The notes under the pieces are model-generated. The model did no database searches and was not told the DNA's origin. It was given only the letters and a program-made list of their open reading frames with translations. Position numbers and translations under genes: made by a program. Positions 20,130 to 28,685 of a stretch of DNA of 64,000 nt are shown in pieces (positions within the stretch are counted from its first letter, which is position 1; each line of letters starts with the position of its first letter). Source of the stretch: Acidobacteria bacterium SCN 69-37 (lineage in GTDB: Bacteria > Acidobacteriota > Vicinamibacteria > Vicinamibacterales > SCN-69-37); NCBI GenBank assembly GCA_001724025.1, contig MEDJ01000021.1:124001-188000 (forward strand), read 5' to 3'.

Positions 20130-21666
20130 GGACGGCTCCGTCGGATTCGGCGACCAGCGCCGATGCCGACGCCAACGCGGTGAGCGACGCCTCCGTCGCG
20201 TCGGCGATCGGCACCTCGCCACTGATGTGTCCGCGCGCCATCACGAGTACACGGTCAGCACCATCCAGAATCTCGGCCAGGTCCGACGACGCGAACGCCA
20301 CACCGAGGCCATCAGCGGCGAGCGATCGCATCGTCTCCAGAATCTCGGCCTTGGCGGCCACGTCCACGCCGCGCGTCGGATCGTCGAACAGCAGCACGCG
20401 GGGCCGCGCCATCACGCTCCTGGCGATCACGACCTTCTGCTGGTTGCCGCCACTCAGCGCCGTCACGGGCGTCTCGAGTCCCGCGGCCTTGACCCGCAGG
20501 CGTTGCGCCAGGGCGGTGCCTTCGGCGGCCTCCATCGAGCTTCGGACGAGTCCCCACGACGCCAGGCGCGGCAGCGACGAAAGCGCCATGTTCTGCAGGA
20601 TATCGAGCGGCTGGACGAGCCCGGCGGCCTGCCGATCTTCCGGCACCATCGCGAGTCCGCAGGCGACGCGATCGGACACGTCGAGACCGTCCAGGCGCCG
20701 GCCGGACAGCCGCACCTCGCCGCCGGTGACCGGGCAGACACCCATCAGCCCCTCGAACAGTTCGGTCCGTCCGGCCCCGAGCAGCCCGTAGATGCCGACG
20801 ACTTCGCCGGCGCGGACCTGCAGGGAGACGCGATCGAGTCCCGTCCGCCCCGGTGCCGCGGGCACGGACAGGTCGCGGACGTCGAGGACGACGTCGCCAC
20901 CGGGGGCGACCTGCTGGCGATTGCGCCGATCGGCCCGACGACCCGTCATGCGCTCGACAATCCACGGCACGTCGATCGTGCTGGTGGCCGCCTCGCCGAC
21001 GTGGACGCCATCACGCAGGACCGTGACGCGATCGGCAATCTCGATGAGTTCGTGCAGATGGTGCGAAATATAGACGATCGCCACGCCCCTGGCCGCCAGG
21101 TCCCGGATGATGGCAAACAGCACACGAATTTCCGCGGTCGTCAGCGCCGAGGTCGGCTCGTCCATCATCAGGACGCGCGTCTCGGCCACGAGCGCCCGCC
21201 CGATCTCCACGATCTGCTGGAGCCCGAGCGGCAGCGCGCCCAGCATCGCGCGCGGATCGAGGTCCTGGCCCAGGCGCCGCAGCACGCGCCGCGCCTCGTC
21301 CATCTGTCCGGCCGTGTCGATCGTGCCCCACCTGTTGACGCGTTCCCGTCCGACAAACAGGTTCTCGGCAATGGACAGATCCGGGAAGAGCTGCAGTTCC
21401 TGGTGAATCAGGCCGATGCCGCGCGCGGCCGCCTCGCCAACGGAGCGGAAGGCCACGTCCCGGCCGTCGAGCCGCAGCGTGCCGCTCGTGGGCACGTCGA
21501 CGCCCGCGAGGATCTTGACGAGCGTGGACTTGCCCGCGCCGTTTTCCCCGATCAGCGCGTGCACTTCTCCGGCCCGCAGCCGGAACGTCACGTCTCGCAG
21601 CGCCGTCGTGCCGGGATACGCCTTCGTGATGTGTGTGGCTTCGTACAGGCAGGCGTCGTCCGTCAC
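20119..21666 (-). CDS. Sugar ABC transporter ATP-binding protein (RbsA/MglA-like)
   Basis: This is a 515-residue double ATPase. The first half has Walker A 'GENGAGKST' near residue 40, then 'ARVLMMDEPTSALT' type Walker B and the H-loop 'VYISHHLHEL'. The second half has the degenerate 'GLLGAGRTELFEGL' in place of Walker A, 'LSGGNQQKVVIA' and 'VLLFDDPTRGVDV', as is usual for the CUT2 sugar importers. Its stop overlaps the permease gene and its start overlaps the DUF2291 gene by 4 bp. It powers uptake through the RbsC-like permease. Confidence 0.93.
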
Positions 21667-22277
21667 GGTTGTGCCTCCAGGACGAGTCGGACCGGCGTGA
21701 CCACCGGCAACGCGTCGGCATCGGCAGGATCCACGGATGCGGCGCCCGTGACGCGGACCCGGCGGCCCGGCAGCGCTTCGATCGCCATATCGGCCAGCAC
21801 GTCCGACAGGACGCGATCGTTCAGCGCGCTGGCCACGGCGGCAAACTCAATCTGGTTCGCAAAGTCGGTGAACCGCACGAACGGGAGGACGTCGCGCACC
21901 GCGGTTCCACGGATCACCGGACCAATCTGCACGGCGATATCCGGCCGGCCGTCGACGGGATCGACATCGACAAGCGCGAGTCCCACACGTGAAGTGGTGT
22001 CGACGGATCGCACGATGCCCGAGGCCGAGACAGCGCCGGTGCGGGCGCCTCCAGCCCGCGCCGCCTCGACGAAGGCAGCAGGCCCCACGGCGTCGGCCTC
22101 GATCGTGGCCACGACACGTGACGTCCACATCTCGTCGACGAGCTGACGGGCCTCGACGGGCCCGGCCGACTCGGCGGATCGGATCGGGCGGACGGTCCAC
22201 GGTCGATCGACGAGCAGCCAGACAGCGGCAAGCGCGCCCACGATCAGCCAGCCGCGCAGCCGGCCCGACACGTTCAC
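21663..22277 (-). CDS. DUF2291 family protein
   Basis: This 204-residue protein has one N-terminal membrane anchor (about 10-26) and an extracytoplasmic domain. 'AVQIGPVIRGTAVRDVLPF' and 'RFTDFANQIEFAAVASALN' are the characteristic conserved blocks of DUF2291, a family often encoded beside CUT2 sugar importers. No enzymatic function is established. It may assist assembly or substrate handing of the importer at the periplasmic face, which is inference from co-occurrence. It starts with GTG overlapping the SorC-type regulator stop (GTGA) and ends overlapping the ATPase start. Confidence 0.8.
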   Translation of the reverse strand: MNVSGRLRGWLIVGALAAVWLLVDRPWTVRPIRSAESAGPVEARQLVDEMWTSRVVATIEADAVGPAAFVEAARAGGARTGAVSASGIVRSVDTTSRVGLALVDVDPVDGRPDIAVQIGPVIRGTAVRDVLPFVRFTDFANQIEFAAVASALNDRVLSDVLADMAIEALPGRRVRVTGAASVDPADADALPVVTPVRLVLEAQP

Positions 22278-23275
22278 CGGCGTCCTCGCGATCGCGCGGT
22301 GCCGGCCGCCGTCGTGGCAGACTCGTTCGCCTTCAACAGGCGCTCGGCCGTGCCACGGTCGGTGATGAGCGTGTTGATCCAGCGTCCGGCCAGCGCCCCG
22401 CGAATCGCCGCCGTCTTTCGTCGTCCACCGGCAATCCCCACGATGCGGGGGACGCGCCGCAAGGTCTCGAGATCCATGCTGATGACCCTGTCGTTCAACG
22501 GAGTCACGACGGGCTGTCCGGCGTCGTCGAAAAACCGCAGGCAGATGTCGCCCACGGCGCCGCGGCGCGCCAGTTGCTGGAGTTCCTGCGGGGAAAAGAT
22601 GTTGCCGCTCGAGGCCAGCAGCTTCGAGGGCTCGATCGCGCCGATGCCCACGAGCGCCACGGTCACCGTCTTGAAGAGCGCGACCGCCTGCTGCACGTAC
22701 CGGTCGTTGAGCATCACGCGCTTCGCCTCGGCCGATCCGACAGCGCCCGGCGCAGGCAGCAGCGTCGCCGATCCCCCGAGCAGCGCGGCCAGTCGCCGCG
22801 TCAGCTGAGTCGCGTGCTTCTCGGCTCCGGGATTACCGATACCGCCAAGAATCTGCACGACGCCCGCACCGGCCGCCCGCGGATTCGGGTGCATCGCCTC
22901 GACCATCGCGAGCAGCGCCGCGCTCCAGGACGAGATGCCGACGACGTCCGTGGGCCGCAGCGTGGTCTCGAGGTGGAACGCAGCGGCCGCCCCGAGATCG
23001 CGCACGATCTGATCCTCGTCTTCGATGGAATCGACGACGATCGCTTCGCGGAGCGCAAACGCGGTCTGCAGCGCATCTTCCAGGTCGGCGTGGAGTCCCG
23101 TGGGCGCGGTGAAGGTGATGCGGATGATGCCTTCCTTCTCGGCGCGCTTGAGCAGACGCGAGACCGTCGACTGATGAATGTGCAGTCGCTCGGTGATTTC
23201 GACCTGCCGCAGCCCCTGCACGTAGTACAGCCGCGCCACCTTCGCCATCAGCCGGAGTTCGTCGATCCGTGCCAC
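22274..23275 (-). CDS. SorC/DeoR-family sugar-responsive transcriptional regulator
   Basis: This is a 333-residue SorC-type regulator. Residues 1-60 hold an HTH with 'ITERLHIHQSTVSRLLKRA', and the remainder is the sugar-phosphate-binding domain related to sugar isomerases ('VVGISSWSAALLAMVEAM', 'VVQILGGIGNPGAEKHA', 'SVDLET'-like and 'VGIAGGRRKTAAIRGAL' at the end). SorC members are usually effector-controlled repressors or activators of the sugar operon that encodes them. It sits inside the operon, directly after the kinase gene whose stop abuts its GTG start. It is the best candidate to bind the 14-bp dyads at 26523, 28395, 28430 and 28557. Confidence 0.9.
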   Translation of the reverse strand: MARIDELRLMAKVARLYYVQGLRQVEITERLHIHQSTVSRLLKRAEKEGIIRITFTAPTGLHADLEDALQTAFALREAIVVDSIEDEDQIVRDLGAAAAFHLETTLRPTDVVGISSWSAALLAMVEAMHPNPRAAGAGVVQILGGIGNPGAEKHATQLTRRLAALLGGSATLLPAPGAVGSAEAKRVMLNDRYVQQAVALFKTVTVALVGIGAIEPSKLLASSGNIFSPQELQQLARRGAVGDICLRFFDDAGQPVVTPLNDRVISMDLETLRRVPRIVGIAGGRRKTAAIRGALAGRWINTLITDRGTAERLLKANESATTAAGTARSRGRR

Positions 23276-24763
23276 CTAGACCTCCACGACCATGCGCGCG
23301 CGGGCCACGGCCTCGCGCCAGCCGGTGATGAGCGGCGTGCGCGCGGCGGCCGACATCCGCGGCTCGAACCGATCGACCGATCGCGGCAGGGCGCGGAGAT
23401 CGTCGAGCGTCCTCCACACCCCGGTGGCCAGCCCCGCCATCCACGCGGCGCCGCGCGCCGACAGATCCGTCGAGGCATCCCGCACGATCGGCGCACCGAT
23501 GATGTCGGCCTGGAACTGCATCAGATCGTCGTTCCGGCTCGCCCCCCCGTCGGCGAGCAGCACCGGCGTGGCACTGCCGATCGCGTCGATCATCACCGCA
23601 AAGACATCACCGATCTGATACGCGATCGAGTCGATGGCCGCACGCGCCAGTTGCGCCGGCCCGCTGCCACGGGTCAGACCGCAGACGATGGCGCGGGCGC
23701 GCGCGTCCCAATGCGGCGCCCCCAGTCCCGCAAACGCCGGCACGAGATACGTCCCCGAACCGTGCGGCACGGTGACCGCCAGCGTGGCGACGTGCCGGCC
23801 GGGCTCGTCGGCGCCGAGCAGACGCCCGACCCACTCGACAGCGCCGCCGGTATCCGTGATGTTGCCTTCGAGGGCCAGCGTCACGGGACCAGGCAGCGCC
23901 CACGCCACCGTGCTCGACAGCCCCGCCACATCCGTGCGCACCGGGACGGGCGTCATCAGCGACGACCCCGTGCCGTACGTCGCTTTCACCGCCCCTGGCT
24001 CGAACGCCGCGTGGCCGAACAGTGCGGCGTGCGAGTCGCCGATCATGGCGGCCACCGGTACGCCAGCCGCCAGGGTCCCGCACGCGGTCGTCTGCGCGAT
24101 CACGCCTGACGATGGCCGGATGTCGGGCAGGGCCGCGGCCGGGATCCCGAACAGATCGAGCAGATCCGGATCCCACTGCCCCGACGCCAGACTGTAGAGT
24201 TGCGTCCGGGACGCGTTGGTGGCGTCACACGCGTGCACCGCGCGCCCGGTCAGGTTCCACACGATCCAGCTGTCGATCGTGCCGACGCGCAGATCGCCGG
24301 CCGCGGCGCGGGCGTGGCCATCGGGAATCCGATCGAGCAGCCAGCGTGCCTTCGTGGCCGAGAACAGCGGATCGATCGTCAAGCCGGTGCGCGCGGTGAC
24401 GAGTGACGCACGGCCCTCCGCCCGCAGCCGATCACACGCCTCCGCCGTCCGGCGGCACTGCCAGACGACGACAGGGCCGGCAGGGACGCCCGTCCGCCGA
24501 TCCCAGACCAGCACCGACTCGCGCTGATTGGTCACCGCGATCGCGTCCGGCTGCGTGCCACCCGCGCGCGCGAGACACTCGTCGATGGCGTCCACGACCG
24601 TCCGCCAGATGCCCCGCGCATCCTGCTCGACCCATCCAGGCTGCGGGAACGTCGTCTCGACGGGACGCGATGCGTGCGCCACGACGGCGCCGTCCGATCC
24701 CATGAGCAGGACCTTCGTGTTGGTCGTGCCCTGGTCGATGGCGAGGATCCGTGATGCCGTCAC
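23276..24763 (-). CDS. FGGY-family carbohydrate kinase, glycerol kinase-like
   Basis: This 495-residue protein is full length for the family. 'ILAIDQGTTNTKVLL' is the phosphate-binding start, 'GWVEQDARGIWRTVVDAI' and 'AIAVTNQRESVLVWDRRTG' resemble glycerol kinases, 'GTIDSWIVWNLTG' and 'ATNASRTQLYSL' continue the similarity, and 'YGTGSSLMTPV' plus 'LLADGGASRNDDLMQFQADI' is the second phosphate/adenosine signature. It should phosphorylate the ketose produced by the isomerase before transketolase cleavage. GlpK-like features suggest a small polyol- or ketose-type acceptor, but neighbours argue against plain glycerol metabolism. Its GTG start overlaps the transketolase C-subunit stop. Confidence 0.87.
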   Translation of the reverse strand: MTASRILAIDQGTTNTKVLLMGSDGAVVAHASRPVETTFPQPGWVEQDARGIWRTVVDAIDECLARAGGTQPDAIAVTNQRESVLVWDRRTGVPAGPVVVWQCRRTAEACDRLRAEGRASLVTARTGLTIDPLFSATKARWLLDRIPDGHARAAAGDLRVGTIDSWIVWNLTGRAVHACDATNASRTQLYSLASGQWDPDLLDLFGIPAAALPDIRPSSGVIAQTTACGTLAAGVPVAAMIGDSHAALFGHAAFEPGAVKATYGTGSSLMTPVPVRTDVAGLSSTVAWALPGPVTLALEGNITDTGGAVEWVGRLLGADEPGRHVATLAVTVPHGSGTYLVPAFAGLGAPHWDARARAIVCGLTRGSGPAQLARAAIDSIAYQIGDVFAVMIDAIGSATPVLLADGGASRNDDLMQFQADIIGAPIVRDASTDLSARGAAWMAGLATGVWRTLDDLRALPRSVDRFEPRMSAAARTPLITGWREAVARARMVVEV

Positions 24764-25698
24764 CGTCCGTCTCGCAGCAGATCCCGCGCGGCCGTCGCGA
24801 TCCCGCTGGCGGTCAGGCCGAAGTGCTCGAGCAGGAAGTGGGACGAGCCCGTCGGGGCGAAGACCCCGGGCACGCCCAGCATCCGCATCCGCACGGGGTG
24901 CGTTTCGACGACGACCTCTGCCACCGCGCTGCCGAGCCCGCCCACGACCGTGTGCTCTTCCGCGGTCACGATGGGCCCTCGCCTCGCCGCGGCCACCACG
25001 GCCTCGCGATCGAGCGGGCGGATCGTCGCCATGTTGAGCACCGTGGCCTCGATCCCGTCGCGCGACAACGCGTCGGCGGCCTCGAGCACGCGGTGCACCA
25101 GCACGCCTGTCGCGATGAGGGTCACGTCATCACCGCGCCGCAACTGCGCCGCGCGGCCGATCGCGAACCGGTACGCGTCATCGTGGACCGCCGGAACGCC
25201 CATGCGGCTGATGCGCAGGAACACCGGCCCGGCCATCGCGGCCGCGGCACGGACGGCCTGGACCGTCTCGATCGGATCGGCCGGCACGATGACCGTCATG
25301 CCGGCGATGGCGCGCGTCCAGGCCAGATCCTCGATCGAGTGGTGTGTCGGCCCCAGTTCGCCGTACGCCATCCCGCTCGACATGCCGCACAGCTTCACGT
25401 TGTGCCGGCTGTAGGCGAGATCGGCTTTCACCTGTTCGAGAGCGCGGCCCGTGAGGAAGCACGACGCCCCGCAGGTGAACGGCATCAGGCCCGCGCCGGC
25501 CAGTCCGGCGCTCACGCCGACGAGGTTCTGTTCGGCGATCCCGACGTTCACCAGCCTGTCGGGAAAGCGCGTGCGGAAGCCTCGGAGATTCGATGAGCCG
25601 ACCGAGTCGTTGACGACCGCGACGATGCGTGGGTCGTTCGCGGCGAGTTCGATGAGCGTGTCGGCAAACGCCACGCGGCAATCAGCGCCTGTCGTCAC
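24760..25698 (-). CDS. Transketolase, C-terminal (pyrimidine-binding) subunit
   Basis: This 312-residue protein covers the PYR and C-terminal domains of transketolase. 'DRLVNVGIAEQNLVGVSAGL' contains the catalytic Glu that activates thiamine diphosphate, 'TCGASCFLTGRALEQ' and 'MAYGELGPTHHSIEDLA' are substrate-site regions, and 'VTAEEHTVVGGLGSAVAE' is the C-terminal domain. It forms an active enzyme with the N-terminal subunit encoded just upstream, whose stop overlaps this GTG start (GTGA). The pair would move a two-carbon unit from a ketose phosphate to an aldose phosphate. Split transketolases linked to a kinase are typical of dedicated sugar pathways. Confidence 0.9.
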   Translation of the reverse strand: MTTGADCRVAFADTLIELAANDPRIVAVVNDSVGSSNLRGFRTRFPDRLVNVGIAEQNLVGVSAGLAGAGLMPFTCGASCFLTGRALEQVKADLAYSRHNVKLCGMSSGMAYGELGPTHHSIEDLAWTRAIAGMTVIVPADPIETVQAVRAAAAMAGPVFLRISRMGVPAVHDDAYRFAIGRAAQLRRGDDVTLIATGVLVHRVLEAADALSRDGIEATVLNMATIRPLDREAVVAAARRGPIVTAEEHTVVGGLGSAVAEVVVETHPVRMRMLGVPGVFAPTGSSHFLLEHFGLTASGIATAARDLLRDGR

Positions 25699-26543
25699 GA
25701 GGGATCTCGCAATTCCCCGAGGGCAAGGGCCATCTCGCCATCGGTCGGCACGCGATGGTGCCACTCGACCCGATTCTCGATGAACGACACGCCGCGCCCC
25801 TTGATCGTCTGCGCCACGATGGCCGTGGGCCGGCCCGCAGCGGCCGGCAGGGCCTCGAACGTCGCGACGAGCGTGCCGACGTCGTGCCCGTCGACTTCGA
25901 CGACGGCCCACCCGAAGCTGCGCAGCCGGTCGGCCAGTGGATCGAGCGTCACCGTGTTCTCCGTGGTGTCTCCCTGCTGCAGCCGGTTGCGATCGACGAT
26001 GAGGGTGAGGCCGTCGAGGCCGAACTGTCCGGCCGCCATCGCGGCCTCCCAGTTGCTGCCTTCCTGCAGTTCGCCGTCGCCTGTCAGCACGAACGTCCGC
26101 CACGTGCCCTGGGTCAGGCGGGCTCCCAGGGCCAGGCCGACAGCAATCGGCAACCCGTGGCCGAGCGGACCGGTGTTGGCTTCGACGCCGGGGACTTTGT
26201 TGCGATCCGGGTGACCATTCAGCGACGAGAGCGGCCGCATGTATGTCGTCAGCAGGTCTTCGGAAAAGAAGCCCCGCAGCGCCAGCGTGGCATAGAGCGA
26301 AGCCGACGCGTGTCCCTTGCTCAGCACGAACCTGTCGCGCCCGGCGTCATCCGGCCTGGCGGGATCGATCCGCAGGACGTGGAAATACAACACTGCCAGG
26401 ATGTCGGCCGCCGACAGATCACCGCCGGGGTGCCCCATCCGGGCACGATGCACCATCGTCAGCGCCGTCCGGCGGATGGCGCGTGCGCGTGCCACGAGTC
26501 GCCCGGTGACGGAGCCCGATGATGCATATTCATGCACATTCAC
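25695..26543 (-). CDS. Transketolase, N-terminal (pyrophosphate-binding) subunit
   Basis: About 282 residues cover the PP domain: 'MVHRARMGHPGGDLSAADIL', 'FVLSKGHASASLYATLAL', 'GPLGHGLPIAVGLALGARL' and the thiamine-diphosphate motif 'GDGELQEGSNWEA...DRNRLQQ'. The start is uncertain. GTG at 26543 lies about 16 bases after the predicted transcription start and has GGGG upstream; GTG 26537 and GTG 26495 are in the same frame. The dyad at 26523-26536 overlaps these first codons. This is the first gene of the nine-gene operon and pairs with the C-terminal subunit encoded next. Confidence 0.88.
   Translation of the reverse strand: MNVHEYASSGSVTGRLVARARAIRRTALTMVHRARMGHPGGDLSAADILAVLYFHVLRIDPARPDDAGRDRFVLSKGHASASLYATLALRGFFSEDLLTTYMRPLSSLNGHPDRNKVPGVEANTGPLGHGLPIAVGLALGARLTQGTWRTFVLTGDGELQEGSNWEAAMAAGQFGLDGLTLIVDRNRLQQGDTTENTVTLDPLADRLRSFGWAVVEVDGHDVGTLVATFEALPAAAGRPTAIVAQTIKGRGVSFIENRVEWHHRVPTDGEMALALGELRDPS
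26523..26536. promoter_or_regulatory. Putative operator A (TGCATATTCATGCA)
   Basis: This is a near-perfect 14-bp dyad with 5-bp arms TGCAT/ATGCA, in an otherwise GC-rich background. It lies about 23-36 bases after the predicted transcription start of the transketolase-led operon and overlaps the first codons. Twelve of 14 bases match the site at 28395-28408. I infer it is a target of the SorC-type regulator encoded in the operon. Confidence 0.5.
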
Positions 26544-26565
26544 AATTTCATGCCCCACGAGCCGC

Positions 26566-26594
26566 AATTTACGCCGGCGGTCGCCGCTTGTCAA
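26566..26594 (-). promoter_or_regulatory. Promoter of the transketolase-led sugar operon
   Basis: Read on the minus strand, TTGACA (26594-26589) is followed after exactly 17 bases by TAAATT (26571-26566). This is the best sigma-70-like promoter in the window, and it lies 23 bp before the GTG 26543 start. It should drive all nine genes down to the isomerase. Confidence 0.65.
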
Positions 26595-26678
26595 ACCAGG
26601 AACCGACGCCACGACGTCAGCGGAATCCGCGCAGGCGGGCCCCACATGCTGCGCGCTCCCACGACATGTCGCCCGGGC

Positions 26679-28295
26679 TCACGGCGCGACGGTAACGATG
26701 ACGCGTCGATAGCGCGTCAGGCGCGGCTCGCCCGTATCCGTCACCTCGAGGATCAGGTGCAACGTCTGTCCCACCGTGGCGTCGGCAGGCACCGTCAGCG
26801 TCGTCCGGAGCGTCGTGGGATCGGCGACCGCGACAGACCCGGGATACGTTCCGGCCTCGCGATACGGCCACCACCTGACGACGAGCGCGTCCCCGTCGGG
26901 ATCCGACGCGGCGCCGTCGAGAGACACGGTCTCGCCGGCACGTGCCGTCCGGTTCAGCGGTCCGCTGACATCGACCGCCGGCGGATGATTGGCGTCCGCG
27001 TAGGTGGGCGTGACCGACCACGCGAACCGCGCCGCAAGATCCCGCTGCGCGGCGCCGAAGAACCGCGCCGACGCGTACTGCGGGTCGGGGCCGTCGGGCC
27101 CCATGTCCGGCGCGCCGCGTCCGCCCCATCCGCCGTAGAGCGCGTGCTCGAATCCCCGAAGTCCGTTCGCGAGCAGGTTCATGAACGTGGACGTGTCGCC
27201 CTCCGAAATCCACGAACCCGGCTCCTGCACGGGCGCCCAGACGACATACCCGCGTGCGCGGAGTTCCTCGGCCGTCAGCCCGCTGAACCCGAAGTAGTCG
27301 AAGATGTCGTCCTCGACCATCTGTTTGCCATCGCCCCACACGCGATAGAACGCCCCGAGCGGCCCGCGACGCGAAATGTGCTCCCGCGTCCACGCCGCGC
27401 TCAGATACACCTGATCCTCCGGACGCACGGCACTGCGCGCCCCGTAGCCGTACGTCTGTGTCGACATCTGTCGCCATTCGATGTCCGGCCAGTGGATGGA
27501 GATGTAGGCGCGGTTCGTGGAGTCCTGGTCACCGAACGACTGGATGACGGCCTTGCGGACGACGCGCCCGCGAATCGCCAGCCAGTCGGCGGCCTGCGAG
27601 TACTGCTCCTGAATCGACTTGAGCGCCCGGGCGATCGTGCTCTGCCCGCCCCACGCCAGGAGGTAGATCGGTCCATCGTCGGCGTCGAGCAGAAGTTGTT
27701 TGATCAGATTGGAGCCGGCGCTGTCGGCCGAGATGTCGCCGTCGAACGCGACGTTGCCCTCGCGAATCTTCGACGCCAGCTGCTGCGGGTCGGGGAACGC
27801 CGGGTCGTGGATCTTCAGATTCGGGTACACGGCGGCGTAGGCCTCGACCGCGTCGTCGATGAACCGTTCGTCCGGTGCCCAGCGCCACGACTCGCAGGGA
27901 CACAGGTTCAGGCCCTGGCGCGTGTACTCGCGATTCGGCACGTACCAGCGGGTCCCCTTGCCGTCGCCCTTCCAGTGCACGCCGCTGCTGGCGTAGATGA
28001 TCCCTTCGGTGACGAAGTCCGTGCTGTGCAGCAGGTAGCGGACGAGCGAGTTGGAGTCGTCCAGTTCGGGATCGGCGGTCACGACGACGCGGGGTTTGCC
28101 GGTGGCGAGTGGTGCGGCCTCCGGGGCTGCCGTTCTGACGATGGCCGTTCGAGGTCCGGCCTGAGGGGCAGCAGCCGGATCGCCGCTCAGCATCGTCGAC
28201 GCCGCGGCCAGCGCGGCGATGACGCCTGCCGCCGGCCTCACCCGCCGGATCCCGTGACGACCTGCGGCCATCGTGCGTGTGGCTTCGATGCCCAT
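26679..28295 (-). CDS. DUF1593 / Sde182-like nucleoside-hydrolase-like secreted protein (paralogue 1)
   Basis: From ATG 28295 (AAAGGGGAC upstream) this is a 538-residue exported protein with an N-terminal signal and an Ala-rich linker. The catalytic-type domain begins 'RVVVTADPELDDSNSLVRYL', aligned with the Ca-binding D-x-D-x-x-x-D-D start of nucleoside hydrolases, and has 'LAWGGQSTIARALKSI' as a second conserved region. The C-terminal 90 residues are an Ig-like domain ('SDPDGDALVVRWWPYREAG', 'LTRYRRVIVTV') as in Sde182-type proteins. It may split a furanosidic or other glycosidic bond, but no activity is established. Encoded divergently from the receptor gene and probably co-regulated with it. 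Confidence 0.82.
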   Translation of the reverse strand: MGIEATRTMAAGRHGIRRVRPAAGVIAALAAASTMLSGDPAAAPQAGPRTAIVRTAAPEAAPLATGKPRVVVTADPELDDSNSLVRYLLHSTDFVTEGIIYASSGVHWKGDGKGTRWYVPNREYTRQGLNLCPCESWRWAPDERFIDDAVEAYAAVYPNLKIHDPAFPDPQQLASKIREGNVAFDGDISADSAGSNLIKQLLLDADDGPIYLLAWGGQSTIARALKSIQEQYSQAADWLAIRGRVVRKAVIQSFGDQDSTNRAYISIHWPDIEWRQMSTQTYGYGARSAVRPEDQVYLSAAWTREHISRRGPLGAFYRVWGDGKQMVEDDIFDYFGFSGLTAEELRARGYVVWAPVQEPGSWISEGDTSTFMNLLANGLRGFEHALYGGWGGRGAPDMGPDGPDPQYASARFFGAAQRDLAARFAWSVTPTYADANHPPAVDVSGPLNRTARAGETVSLDGAASDPDGDALVVRWWPYREAGTYPGSVAVADPTTLRTTLTVPADATVGQTLHLILEVTDTGEPRLTRYRRVIVTVAP

Positions 28296-28394
28296 CCGTG
28301 TCCCCTTTCGTGACAGGCCGCGTCGCCCCGACATCCCGTGGCGCCGGGCCTCCCGGGGTCGAGAGTACGCACAAAGTGCATTGACAGCAATTGC

Positions 28395-28408
28395 TGCATA
28401 GACATGCA
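28395..28408. promoter_or_regulatory. Putative operator B (TGCATAGACATGCA)
   Basis: This 14-bp dyad has the same TGCAT/ATGCA arms as the site in the transketolase operon and differs from it at two central bases. It overlaps the last two bases of the 12-bp palindrome at 28385-28396 and lies about 10-23 bases after a possible minus-strand start for the DUF1593 gene. Confidence 0.5.
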
Positions 28409-28424
28409 CAACCGCGCGTCAGAC

Positions 28425-28453
28425 GCGATAGCATATTTATTCATCATTGACAA
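28425..28453 (-). promoter_or_regulatory. Possible promoter of the minus-strand DUF1593 gene
   Basis: On the minus strand TTGTCA (28453-28448), 17 bases, then TATCGC (28430-28425). The -35 is good and the -10 weak. The dyad at 28430-28443 fills most of the spacer, which would suit repression. Confidence 0.35.
28430..28443. promoter_or_regulatory. Putative operator C (AGCATATTTATTCA)
   Basis: This is a degenerate copy of the same 14-bp dyad, matching TGCATATTYATGCA at 12 of 14 positions. It sits in the spacer of the possible minus-strand promoter. Confidence 0.4.
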
Positions 28454-28556
28454 CGAATGCGCCACCGCCCTACCCTCGGTCCCAGTCACGAGCATTGGGA
28501 CAGTGGACCGGGATCGTCGCTGCGCACCGCAGCGGGGACCCGGTGACACCCGTCGG

Positions 28557-28570
28557 TGAATATTTATGCG
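28557..28570. promoter_or_regulatory. Putative operator D (TGAATATTTATGCG)
   Basis: This further copy of the dyad, 12 of 14 matches to TGCATATTYATGCA, lies 116 bp before the receptor start and just upstream of TAAATAAT (28578-28585), a possible plus-strand -10 element. No good -35 partner is visible. Confidence 0.4.
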
Positions 28571-28685
28571 ATGCCGCTAAATAATTCCCGCCGGGTCGAG
28601 AGCCAGGCGCCATCGGCCAATCGCGCACCGTTCAGGGGAACGGTCCGCCCGATCCGGCCACCGCTCGTGCAGGAGGATGACGGGA

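Larger units (their letters stand above)
28296..28685. promoter_or_regulatory. Divergent control region with three related dyads
   Basis: This 390-bp gene-free region lies between the minus-strand DUF1593 gene and the plus-strand receptor gene. From about 28375 to 28590 it is much richer in AT than its surroundings. It holds a perfect 12-bp palindrome, CAGCAATTGCTG (28385-28396), three copies of the 14-bp dyad (28395, 28430, 28557), possible promoters on both strands, and AGGAGG at 28671-28676 before the receptor start. I see no convincing small gene in it. Confidence 0.65.

Noticed and set aside
28381-28409. TTGACA at 28381-28386 as a plus-strand promoter for the receptor gene
   Set aside because: No acceptable -10 follows at 16-18 bases, and it is about 300 bp from the start codon.
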